Source: Isoetes taiwanensis (lineage: Eukaryota; Streptophyta; Lycopodiopsida; Isoetales; Isoetaceae). Taken from it: DNA of 64,000 nt. The notes beneath the pieces are model-generated. The model was not told the origin of the DNA and did not search any database. It saw only the letters and a program-made list of their open reading frames with translations. Below, piece after piece: positions 50,271-64,000 of the stretch. The position numbers were made by a program, and so were the translations under genes. Location of the stretch: positions 11,908,546 to 11,972,545 of the forward strand of contig JAJEKV010000009.1 of the NCBI GenBank assembly GCA_021234155.1. The letters are read 5' to 3'. Position 1 is the stretch's first letter. Every line of letters begins with the position of its first letter.

Positions 50271-50345
50271 GGCAAACACGATCAGGCATAAACTGTGCTT
50301 TCAGAAGTGTTCATTTCATATACATAGAGCTAAGTTAAGAGCTAA

Positions 50346-51515
50346 ATGGCTCCACCCGCTCAGGTTTCTCCTCCTTCAGGCAAGAGGGCCATCTACTACC
50401 ACACAGAGTGGTCCGTCTATGCCCGCAAATATTTCGTCAAGGATCTGCCAATCGACAACCTCGTCGATATCTCATTTGCGTTTGTAAATGTTTTACAATC
50501 TGGCGAAGGGCGTCCATTGAAAACACATTTCCTGGTGGCAACAGCGTTTCTGGAAGCTACCGATTCGAGGGCATATTTGGGCAGTTCTACAAGCTGCTAT
50601 ACAGCCAGGGAAAAAAGTTCAACCTCTCGCTGGCCATTGGGGGCTGGACATACTCCAAGTATTTCTCTGATGCATTCTCCACTGCCCAGAATCGGACCAC
50701 CTTTGTGAATTCTGTTCGCGAGATCGTGAATGATTATCCGATCTTCAACGGGGTGGTGATCGACTGGGATCTGGCTATACCATCTCAGCCCCTGAGAAGT
50801 CCATCTGGCCCATTGCAAGGACCATCCCCCTCCTTGATCAGCTCCACGTCATGAGCTATGACTTCCATGATGGCAACTTTGGGGAAACCACGTCAGCCCA
50901 CCATTGCAACCTCCTCCCTAGCTCCTCTGCCAAGTGGTCTGCCGACGAGGCCGTCAAGTTTTACATCTCTAAAGGGGTCCCTGCTTCTAAGATCTTTATT
51001 CTCGCGGATTTGCCAACACTGATGGTATTGGTCTCCCTGCTCACGGCGGGTCCCCCCACATGTCCTGGGAGAAGGGCATTGTTGATTACAAGGCTCTTCC
51101 TGTTGCTGGATCTCAAGAAAAGTGGGATGATGAGGCCAAGGCGCCTTATGCTCATGACCCAATAGAAAGAGTCATTGACACATATGATAATGTGCAATCA
51201 ATCAAACTCAAGGCGGAGTATATCAAGGATAATGACTTGGGGGGCATCATTTTGTGGGAGACATCTGGAGATTTTGCTTACTCCCATCAGCGATCTATCA
51301 TGAAAGCCCTTCATGATAATCTCACACATGATGGACAATCCCCTCAGCCTCAGCCTGGGCCTGGGCCTGAGCCTGAGCCTTGGAAAGTAGGAGTAAATTA
51401 CAAGGTCGGTGATCTTGTCACTTACAATGGGAACACTTATAAGGTGCTCGCGGCACATACTAGTGCAGCTCAATGGACTCCGGATGTTGCAATCTCACTC
51501 TATGCCCTTGTTTAG
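50346..51515 (+). pseudogene. GH18 chitinase with C-terminal chitin-binding module (CBM5/12-like)
   Basis: ATG at 50346; coding passes through frames 0, 2, 1 and 0. Segment 1 (to about 50505): RAIYYHTEWSVYARKYFV and LVDISFAFVNV. Segment 2 (to about 50785): FNLSLAIGGWTYSKYFSDAF and FNGVVIDW, the DxxDxDWE region. There the frame breaks exactly where the catalytic Glu should follow, and roughly 50 residues seem to be missing. Segment 3 (to about 51000): LHVMSYDFHDGNFGET. Segment 4: SWEKGIVDYKALP, IILWETSGDFAYS, a Pro/Gln/Glu linker, and the binding module WKVGVNYKVGDLVTYNGNTY then HTSAAQWTPD. Such enzymes hydrolyse chitin. The GH18 plus small aromatic-rich binding module is the bacterial or fungal architecture rather than the usual plant one (GH18 class III/V or LysM). 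No signal peptide is visible. With at least three frame breaks and no catalytic Glu it is dead, though it retains a TATA box and an AATAAA at 51602. Confidence 0.85.
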
Positions 51516-51991
51516 TACTTAACGTGGCTGGTGGTATATCCCCTTGTTTACTACTTAACTTGGGTGGCTATATGTTTCAAAGTGACTACTGCCTCTAGCA
51601 CAATAAAAGTATCAATAGTAGTACCCTTCTACAAAAAGAAAAAGGAAAAGGAGTTGTCCTCCCTTTGGAGCTTTTTTCTTTTTTTTTTCTTCTATATGTT
51701 TTATGTTGGAATCCCATAGTGGATCAAATAAGCAATTATTTTAAAATAGGGACTAATATAGCGATCATATCCATGACAATGAATCAAATGTAGAAAGTAA
51801 CTAGATAGATAGATAAATAGATAGTATTTTTACATCATGCCACATGGGCGGCATCCATGAGGACAAATGACGGACCCCCAGAGACTTGAACACAAGATCC
51901 AGACAGATAAAGAGACCCATATGCATCATCAAGACCTATAAACAATCATAGCTGGTTAGCTAGGTTAAATCGGCCTTCTTAGGGCAGATAT
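51265..51991 (+). repeat. Chitinase 3'-module array, unit 1 (parental)
   Basis: It runs from CTGGAGATTTTGCTTACTCC in the end of GH18, through linker, binding module, stop and 3' UTR with AATAAA, a short GATA tract and ATAGCTGGTTAGCTAGGTTA. It ends where the next unit starts again with CTGGAGATTTTGC. It is 727 bp long and contains the natural end of the gene. Confidence 0.9.
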
Positions 51992-52430
51992 CTGGAGATT
52001 TTGCTTACTCCCATATGGAGATCACGGAGATTTTGCTTACTCCCGTGAGCGATCTATCATGAAAGCCCTTCATGATAATCTCACATGATGGACAATCCCA
52101 TGAGCCCTAAGCCCGAGCCTCGAGCACGAGCTGAATCTAACCCGAGCCACAACCCGCCGAGCCTTGGAAAGTAGGAGTAAATTACAAGGTCGATAATTTT
52201 GTCAGTTACAATGAGACAACTCATTGGACTCCGGATGTTAATCTCACTCTATGCCCTTGTTTAGTACTAACTTGGGTGGCTATATGCCCTTGTTTACCAC
52301 TTAACTCAGGTGGCTATATGTTTTAAAGTGACTACTACCTCTAGCACAATAAAAATACTAATAGTAGTACCCTTCTACAAAAAGAAAAAGAAAAAGGAGA
52401 AATTGTCCTCCCTTTCCGACTTTTTTTGGG
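51992..52430 (+). repeat. Array unit 2, interrupted
   Basis: It starts CTGGAGATTTTGC with a local duplication of that start at about 52025. Linker and binding module are frame-broken. After the CCTTCTACAAAAAG block it is cut by the 52431-54744 insertion; its last 70 bp reappear at 54745-54814. Confidence 0.85.
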
Positions 52431-52471
52431 TTGCCCCCAGGGGGGAAAACCCTTGTTTGTGTGGGTTTTTG

Positions 52472-52511
52472 GCATATTCTAAGTATATACTAGAATATAC
52501 TTAGAATATGC
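52472..52511. repeat. Perfect 17-bp inverted repeat
   Basis: GCATATTCTAAGTATAT, a 6-nt loop ACTAGA, then the exact reverse complement. It lies at the left edge of the insertion block. Confidence 0.9.
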
Positions 52512-52855
52512 AGGAAACTGCTCCAAACTTGTTGTTGGCTGTAAATTGGCGGTCGCCAGTGTTATTGGGAAGTGGTTATGCAAACCGGTTAACCGGATGG
52601 AGCCATAGCTATTATTTATCGACGTTGATCAACAGTTTGGAGACATGGTCCGGCCAGCATTGCATTGGATTTTGCCCGGCTTACACTTCAAGAGAAGTAG
52701 CAGCTTCTTTTATCTCTTGCTCTTCTTTCTTTCTGAATGCTCTGTATTTCAAAACCAGCTTACACAATTGGAAAAGATTTCTAGGTACTTGCTTTGGCTT
52801 AATTGTTCTTCATCATGTTTTAGCCTTGTTCGTTGTTTGTCGTTATTGTGGCTCT

Positions 52856-53019
52856 CATCTGGCTTCAGGGCTTTGGATAGTATGTGTAAAGAGGGACGAT
52901 TAGATGATGCTCTTGAAATACTGGAGATGCAAAATATTCCTTCATCTAGAGACAATGCATATTACCTCCTCCGAGATTGCACTAAAAAGCAAGATAATGT
53001 TTTCTTCACTCCAAGTTAA
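52856..53019 (+). pseudogene. PPR protein N-terminal fragment
   Basis: ALDSMCKEGRLDDALEILEM, then DNAYYLLRDCTKKQD, is the conserved start of fern PPR proteins, where the first motif 'CKEGRL.DAL.IL..M' is followed by 'Y..LL..C.K'. The frame ends at a stop shortly after, before any full PPR repeat. It is a truncated copy or captured first segment, possibly carried by a Helitron. Confidence 0.6.
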
Positions 53020-53808
53020 TTAGAGTCAATACCATTTGAAAATGGGTGCTTTGTATGAAGGAGTGATTCTGCTATGGCTCTCTGGCAAATGGACATGGTT
53101 TTGGAGCTGTTGATCCAATGTCCTTAACTCATCTCATCGGGGCTAGAAATTGTTTCTGGAAGAATGGTCTTTGATTCAAAACTTTACAAAAAGCTACTGA
53201 AGGTATGCTATGGGTAATGAGTTCTTTTACTTGTTTGATCAAGCTGCAAAGGACAATTTAAAATAAGACTTTGATTTATAATCCTGCTGAAATGTGAGAG
53301 CTATGATAGGGATGTAGTGGACAAGAGATGCCCATTTAATAGAGAGATGTTTATCAGAGAACATTTTCAACTTGGGTGAATTTCTAGTTTATTATCTTTC
53401 TATAATATTATGATACCAAGTATGAGAACAGGCTTTCAATTTTTGGATGTTAGATTATGTGTTCAAGAAGGTGATTCAGTCTGATGCACGGGATCGACCA
53501 CCTTATTTTCTTTGAGAGTCTGAAATAGGAGTACTCTAAGATCTGCTCTAGAGCTATGTAGTAATTTTGATGCTATATTTGGATATGGTGCAGGCGAGAT
53601 GAAAATCCCATTTAGGAACTTGTACTTGTAGCTAGACCAGAAAAAACTCTGTTCAACCTAAACGCATACAGATCCCTTAAAGTGAATCAGTTAATGTAGC
53701 TTGTGAGGCTTGAATTTGTGGAGAAATATTGTGGTTTATCAATATATTCGAAAAGAGTTGTCATAAATAGTAGTTAGCAATGTAAAGAACAGAGTAGAAC
53801 ATTGAGTA
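53020..53808. other. Unassigned part of insertion block
   Basis: No frame or repeat recognised; may be decayed PPR sequence. Confidence 0.3.
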
Positions 53809-53837
53809 CTAGGTATGGTGCCCAGCGTTGCTGGGCA
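53809..53837 (-). mobile_element. Helitron 3' terminus without identified 5' end
   Basis: The hairpin TGCCCAGCGTTGCTGGGCA at 53819-53837 is followed on the minus strand by CACCATAC and CTAG (53812-53809), with host T (A at 53808 on plus). The end is identical in structure to those at 43303 and 57247. The matching TCCTATAT start was not found to the right before the array resumes at 54745, so the element is probably truncated. Confidence 0.75.
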
Positions 53838-54744
53838 TGATTTGGAATTTAATAATGTTGGGACGACTTCTAGACATTGCATTTGAGGACATTGCATTGT
53901 TGGAACTTTGCACCTCCATTCAGCTACATCCCTTGTAACTTATTTATATTAATCTCACCATTGAAATTGATATTCGAGATCACAAACCCAAGACAACTAT
54001 ATGCTTCTAATCTAAAAATTGGAAAAGATAATAAACATCGTTTAGCAAAGGCTTAAACATTAGAAAAGGGAACGTGTGACTCTAAAACTAACTTCAAAAG
54101 CAAAGTGTCAAGACAAGGAAAAAAAATGTTATTGTGGAAATTATGTTTTAATATGTCTTGTGCATCATGCAGAAAATTAAACACATAAACAGAGAATAAA
54201 TCATGATGAACCTATCTACAAATCATCACAATTAACTTAAGCAAAAAAAAGCTGATATGATGTACAACCAACGAAGACATTTTTGGTCAAAGTTTAGATT
54301 CATGAGTAAAGGGTACATGCTCTATGGGAGCTGCATTTACATATGCATAGGCCTTTTAAATAAAACGCAACAAATCGCATTGTGAGACATTGCTTTATAG
54401 CAAGGAAAAACAATTTGATAGATATTATGGCGTGTTACAAAGCCGGAAAAGACGTAAATATGGAACAACATTTTTTTGACGGGAAAAGGATTTTGTAGTC
54501 GATCAAATTGCATTCTTTTATACGTCCCCACTTGGTCTTGCATGTAATGCTTGTCTTTATCAATGGTACACCAGAATGTAAAAGCAAAGAGAAATACACC
54601 AACTATTTATCCCACGTGGCTCCACCTTTTTATCATAATTACTTGCTGCAGAAGCAATCTAGTGTGAAATACTCAGTCTCTGAAATAAACCAAATGATGC
54701 TTTAAGTTGAATGAGGAAGGAAGTATAAAAGACATACTTTGGCT
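53838..54744 (-). mobile_element. Probable truncated Helitron body
   Basis: The AT-rich sequence next to the Helitron 3' end contains no gene I can identify. Its extent is inferred from the terminus and the array boundary only. Confidence 0.35.
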
Positions 54745-55581
54745 TCACCAAGACCTATAAACAATCATAGCTGGTTAGCTAGGTTAAATCGGCCTTCTCA
54801 GGGCAGATATGATTCTGGAGATTTTGCTTCTCCCATATGGAGATCTGGAGATTTTGCTTACTCCCGTGAACGATCTATCATGAAAGCCCTTCATGATAAT
54901 CTCACACATGATGGACAATCCCATGAGCCTAAGACCGAGCCTGAGCCTGAGCCTGAATCGGAACCCGAGCCACAACCCGCCGAGCCTTGGAAAGTAGGAG
55001 TAAATTACAAGGTCGATAATCTTGTCACTTACAATGAGAACACTTATAAGGTGCTCCAGGCACATACTAGTGCAACTCATTGGACTCCGGATGTTAATCT
55101 CACTCTATGCCCTTGTTTAGTACTTAATGTGGGTGGTGGTATATGCCCTTGTTTACTACTTAACTTGGGTAGCTATATGTTTCAAAGTGACTACTACCTC
55201 TAGCACAATAAAAGTATCAATAGTAGTACCCTTCTACAAAAAGAAAAAGGAAAAGGAGTTTTCTTTTCCTTCGATATGTTTTATGTTGGAATCCCACAGT
55301 GGATCAAATAAGCAATTATTTTAAAATAGGAATAAATATAGTAGAATATTATCTATGACAATGAATCAAATGTAGAAAGTAACATGATAGATAGATAGAT
55401 CAATAGATAGATAGTATTTTTACATCATGCCACATGGGCAGCATCCATGAGGACAAATGACGGACCCCCAGAAACTTGAACACAAGATCCGGATAGATAA
55501 AGAGACCCATATGCAACACCAAGACCTATAAACAATCATAGCTAGTTAGCTAGGTTAAATCGGCCTTCTCAGGGCAGATAT
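54745..55581 (+). repeat. End of array unit 2 and array unit 3
   Basis: 54745-54814 completes unit 2. Unit 3 starts at 54815 with CTGGAG and a duplicated start. Its linker and binding module form one open frame (54739-55203: EPEPESEPEPQP linker, WKVGVNYKVDNLVTYNENTY), but no start or secretion signal is attached. The 3' UTR, GATA tract and terminal block follow as in unit 1. Confidence 0.9.
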
Positions 55582-55916
55582 TTGAAGATTTTGCTTACAC
55601 CCATATGGAGATCTGGAGATTTTGCTTACTCCCGTGAACGACCTATCATGAAAGCCCTTCATGATAATCTCACACATGATGGACAATCCCATGAGCCCGA
55701 GCCCGAGCCTGAGTCCTGGGAGAAGGGCATTGTTGATTACAAGGCTCTTCCTGTTGCTGGATCTCAAGAAAAGTGGGATGATGAGGCCAAGGCGCCTTAT
55801 GCTCATGACCCAATAGAAAGAGTCATTGACACATATGATAATGTGCAGTCAATCAAACTCAAGGCGGCGTATATCAAGGATAATGACTTGGGGGGGCATC
55901 ATTTTGTGGGAGACAT
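55582..55916 (+). repeat. Array unit 4, chimeric
   Basis: It starts like the other units (GH18 end and first part of the linker, EPEPES). Inside the linker it then jumps to WEKGIVDYKALPVAGSQEKW, GH18 sequence equal to 51064-51264, and continues into the next unit. The junction lies in GAGTCCTGGGAGAAGG, where linker and GH18 sequences are similar (CCTTGGAAAG versus CCTGGGAGAAGG). It lacks a binding module and 3' UTR. Confidence 0.85.
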
Positions 55917-56602
55917 CTGGAGATTTTGCTTACTCCCATCAGCGATCTATCATGAAAGCCCTTCATGATAATCTCACACATGATGGACAATCCTCTCAGC
56001 CTCAGCCTGAGCCTGAGCCTGAGCCTTGGAAAGTAGGAGTAAATTACAACGTCGATGATCTTGTCACTTACAATGGGAACACTTATAAGGTGCTTCGGCA
56101 CATACTAGTGCAGCTCAATGACTCCGGATGTTGCAATCTCACTCTATGCCCTTGTTTAGTACTTAACGTGGGTGGTGGTATATGCCCTTGTTTACTACTT
56201 AACTTGGGTGGCTATATGTTTCAAAGTGACTACTACCTCTAGCACAATAAAAGTATCAATAGTAGTACCCTTCTACAAAAAGAAAAAGGAAAAGGAGTTT
56301 TCTTTTTCTTCGATATGTTTTATGTTGGAATCCCACAGTGGATCAAATAAGCAATTATTTTAAAATAGGGACAAATATAGCAGAATGTTATCTATGACAA
56401 TGAATCAAATGTAGAAAGTAACATGATAGATAGATAGTATTTTTACATCATGCTACATGGGCAGCATCCATGAGGACAAATGACGGACCCCCAGAGACTT
56501 AAACACAAGATCCGGATAGATAAAGAGACCCATATGCAACATCAAGACTTATAAACAATCATAGCTGGTTAGCTAGGTTAAATCGGCCTTCTCAGGGCAG
56601 AT
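55917..56602 (+). repeat. Array unit 5
   Basis: A full unit with GH18 end, linker, binding module, 3' UTR, a short GATA tract and the terminal block, stopping at CTCAGGGCAGAT. A 1-bp deletion in the binding module shifts its last part. A 6.3 kb insertion follows before the next unit. Confidence 0.9.
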
Positions 56603-59757
<3,155 letters not shown>

Positions 59758-59775
59758 TATTATATAGGATATAAC

Positions 59776-60052
<277 letters not shown>

Positions 60053-62463
60053 CATATAAGCAACAGACTCATTTGAGCTCATCTGTAGAACCTTTCAGAG
60101 TTCATATCAAAGGTTCCCATTTCGCACTATTTGCACACATTTGCAGGTTGAAAACCCTCGCCTTAGATCTTCTAAAGAGCTTCTTGCCAAATTAAAGCTT
60201 GAACTATAATGTCCTTGCTTTTTATTATGCATGCATGGAATGCATCTCGATTTCGACAACTGTCATGGGTTTTTGCAGAGGAGAATGAAGAAATAAATAA
60301 ATTGCTCCACCAGAATAAACAAACCGGGCATATTAACAGTTTTGTGTAGTGGCTATTATCATTTGTAAATCAAAGGTTTGCTTGAGAGCATCCAAATGTT
60401 GATGCACCTTTGCCTCAAAGGCAATTTTTGCTTGATGGTTTTCAGGGTTCAATTCCCTTCATGTTCAATTCCTTCCACGACAATATTTGCTGCTATAAAA
60501 ATAGCTACCCAGGGTTCATGCTCTTTAGTCTTGCGTGATGTTTTTCTACCAAGGCATTCAATAAGGGTCTGATACAGGTATGAGACTTCACTCTTTCTAA
60601 ATGTCAGGGAAAGCAGAAAACAGAATAGATTATCTATTATCTATGATGGGGTTTATTATGTATTTTGTGGTGTCAAATAAGTGCATGTACTTATTTTTGT
60701 TCGTGATGCATCTGGGATCTCATACATTGCATTTCAAGATAAAAAGCAAGTTCATGACAAGCTCTGTAGTAGGATTGAAAGAATGTAAAAGTGCTTCATG
60801 CAGAATAACCCATGACAACATATTTGCAAACAAATGCTTTCTTCTTATGAAGATGGTATTCATTTGTGGAATCTTTGTTGTTAGACCAAACAAAGCCTGG
60901 TAAAAGACCTGACTCTTACAGTTCTCTCTCAAGTGTATCTTTGTTTTTCTGATAACCAAACAAAGCCTGGTAAAAGATCTGATTCTTACAGTTCTCTCTC
61001 AAGTGTTCTTATCTTATCTTATCTTATCTCAAGTGTATTTTTGTTTTTCTAATGGCGTATCATATTCATGTTTGTTAAAATCTTTTTGTAGCTTATAGTT
61101 ATACGGAGCTTTTTTCTATAAACTGCCATTTGTTTGCATTTGCTTGGCATTTTTGCAGATGTAGAGATGGAAAAGGATATTCTACCCCAGTCTCAAATGT
61201 AGTATGTTTATAGAATTAAAGAAGAATGGCGTCTCTTTTTGTATTTTCTTCTGTTACATTTATGCATTAAAGTTGCAATGGGATAGAATTTCAGGAATAG
61301 AAACACTTTCAAGTTAAATTCTGTTTGTTCTGGGTCTTGATTTAGAAGCTGGTAAGATCTGTTCGCTTCTGGTTGGGCATACATGAAGAAGTATGTGATT
61401 GTACGTTGTGATATGTAGGTCATGTTAAGTGTGCTCTATGTGCAAAAGCCATTTTAGTGGTTCAGTGTATGGCCTATTTTGCTACTTGCAGGTTTCATAT
61501 TCCCAGAAGCTGACCTATCATTTGTCAAACACAAATATTGTCATTTCAACATGTTGGTGTTTTCAGTCTATCCAATTTGAACTAGAAATGGCAATCTCAA
61601 GATGGACCTTAAAAAGTTGCATGTGAATTTTCCATAACTTGATTGGTTTGATGTGATGCCGAATAAAATGATGAGCTATCAAGAACTATCCACTTCTCAT
61701 TAAATATCTAAAAAGAAAAAGAATGATCATTAAAGCCAGTAATATGCATACAAGATCTAAAAATGGAAGTAAAAAAAAATATTAGCACTAGAGAGGCTTT
61801 ACCCACAAAACGAAGAAGAATATCAAGGTATAGTGTTGCAAACATATTACACATACTATTTCCAAGTATTGTCCAATGAGTCGAGCACTTCCCAAGTGTA
61901 ATGGCATAAAAAATCCAAAGTCTTATGGCTAAATCTTATAAATACAAAGAAGACCACTATCATCATTTGGTTTCACAAGAATGCGGAAGCAACTCTTTGT
62001 GGCAATGGTGAAGTCGAGGATATTTACTACCATAATTTGTTGAATTATTACTCAAAAGTGCGAAACTAGCAGTTTTGACCGAGCAATCTTACATCAAAAG
62101 TTCATATAATTATACGCACATGTCTATAGATTGTTAGAACATTCTAGACTATATATTAACATCCCATAGACACATCAAAAAACAAATAATTGACATCTCA
62201 ACTCTTACTAGCATTATCGTTTGCTATCTAACTAAACATGAAAAACCCTCTTTTTGAAGTTGCAAGATTTATGAGGCAACTAACTATATGTAGATTAGAA
62301 AGTAAAAATGTCAAGTATTAGAGTCCTTAGTCGTAATAATAATATGACATGGAAGTGTATGAGATTTACATTAAGTAACCATATAAATATATGCGGGGCG
62401 TTAGCCCTAAGAACGCCCGCCCGTTACTATTCTTAGCATTATGCCCACCGGTAACACCATTAC
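60053..62463. other. 2.4 kb without a supported gene
   Basis: It contains a tandem duplication (60888-60952 and 60953-61017, each with AACAAAGCCTGGTAAAAGA and TTACAGTTCTCTCTCAAGTG) and a short (CTTAT)n. The stretch 62393-62421 has a GGGCGTT/AACGCCC inverted repeat. No coding domain is recognised. Confidence 0.4.
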
Positions 62464-62663
<200 letters not shown>

Positions 62664-62811
62664 AAATAACAATTATATTAACGTCCGCAAAGGGCCAGCG
62701 GATCATGGGACAAGGAGTACAATCCTACGTCTATTTATGAAAGTGATGCTCTAAGTATCATCTCTTTTATCTATTCTCTCTAAAAGCTCCTTTATATACT
62801 TATTGACATCG
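62664..62811 (-). mobile_element. LINE 3' end (minus strand), second copy
   Basis: Near-identical to 59895-60052 (only a few substitutions over about 150 bp), with its own (ATT)n tail and a different flank beyond 62811. Two independent truncated insertions of one family, or a duplication, are both possible. Confidence 0.75.
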
Positions 62812-62927
62812 CATATGGTGGTTGGACAGTAAAAAAAACTTTGATAAAGGGATCTTCCAGTCTAGGGAAGGGAAATGGGCACCAATATGAACATGTAGAG
62901 GGCAGCGAAACAATGCATGCTCTTCAT

Positions 62928-63776
<849 letters not shown>

Positions 63777-64000
63777 CTGGAGATTTTGCTTACTCCCATC
63801 TGGAGATTTGGAGATGTTGCTTACTCCCATGAACGATCTATCACGAAAGCCCTTCATGATAATCTCACACATGATGGACAATCCCGTGAGCCTAAGCCCC
63901 AGCACGAGCACGAGGCTGAATCCCAACCCGAGCCACAACTTCTTAGAGCCTTGGAAAGTAGGAGTAAATTACAAGGTTGATAATCTTGTCACTTACAATG
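63777..64000 (+). repeat. Array unit 7, cut by window edge
   Basis: It begins CTGGAGATTTTGC with the duplicated start, followed by a Glu/His/Pro linker and the beginning of the binding module. It continues beyond the window. Confidence 0.85.

Larger units (their letters stand above)
52431..54744. mobile_element. Insertion block inside array unit 2
   Basis: This 2.3 kb of unrelated DNA separates the two parts of a repeat unit. It begins next to a hairpin-rich stretch (GCCCCCAGGGGG at about 52434 and the long hairpin at 52472-52511). It contains a PPR N-terminal fragment (52856-53019) and a Helitron 3' end (53809-53837). The edges are not resolved to a base and no target duplication is seen. 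Confidence 0.5.

Noticed and set aside
54739-56242. Independent functional chitin-binding protein genes
   Set aside because: The frames lack start contexts, signal peptides and promoters of their own and sit in the tandem array; they are described as repeat units instead.
62393-62421. Helitron 3' hairpin (GGGCGTT...AACGCCC)
   Set aside because: No CTRR-T follows at the right spacing on either strand.

Overview
The window reads as nuclear DNA of a large-genome vascular plant, most likely a leptosporangiate fern. The reasons are an intronless PLS-type PPR gene in the style typical of ferns, plus-strand promoters and short GT-AG introns, a very high load of degenerate retrotransposons, and long uninterrupted microsatellites. 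There are no operons, rRNA genes, convincing tRNAs or CRISPR arrays. Only one long gene looks intact: the PPR gene at 8203-10029. Almost everything else is transposon, gene relic or repeat, often nested.

Layout. 1-8.2 kb: relics of two LINE types (1.15-1.75 and 5.5-7.56 kb) around a candidate small LTR element (3.24-5.19 kb). 8.2-10.0 kb: the PPR gene. 12.7-19.9 kb: a minus-strand Ty1/copia pol relic cut in two by a 5.6 kb hAT-type DNA transposon (13433-19075). That transposon itself carries a LINE and a second LINE stub bracketed by three long (CT)n tracts. 19.9-22.1 kb: the 3' part of an LTR retrotransposon with a 1.3 kb LTR. 23-29.9 kb: plant transposon genes (DUF8039-like, DUF7869-like and PIF/Harbinger transposase), with a 636 bp hAT-like element that has a perfect 8-bp target duplication.

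32.74-35.89 kb holds the most unusual object: a gene with short spliceable introns whose product matches the Crypton/DUF3504 type of tyrosine recombinase, flanked by imperfect inverted terminal repeats. I am not aware of Cryptons as a well-described part of land-plant genomes. 38.4-39.5 kb: a satellite built from an 18-bp palindrome, interrupted by a foldback element.

42.8-48.8 kb: a duplicated PPR pseudogene. One copy carries a 3379-bp Helitron (43303-46681) and the other preserves the empty site, so the insertion point is visible to the base. A second member of the same Helitron family (57247-59757) has landed inside the (AAT)n tail of a LINE. 50.3-64.0 kb: a GH18 chitinase with a C-terminal chitin-binding module, broken by frameshifts and deletions. 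Its 3' end (last part of GH18, Pro/Glu linker, binding module, 3' UTR) has been amplified into at least seven tandem units, two of them interrupted by multi-kilobase insertions. The array runs off the right edge.

How the parts work together: apart from the PPR protein (predicted organelle RNA processing or editing), the region is best read as a stratified transposon landscape. LINE 3' tails seed microsatellites, and DNA transposons and Helitrons insert into older elements. All family names are from reading translated motifs; no database search was possible.
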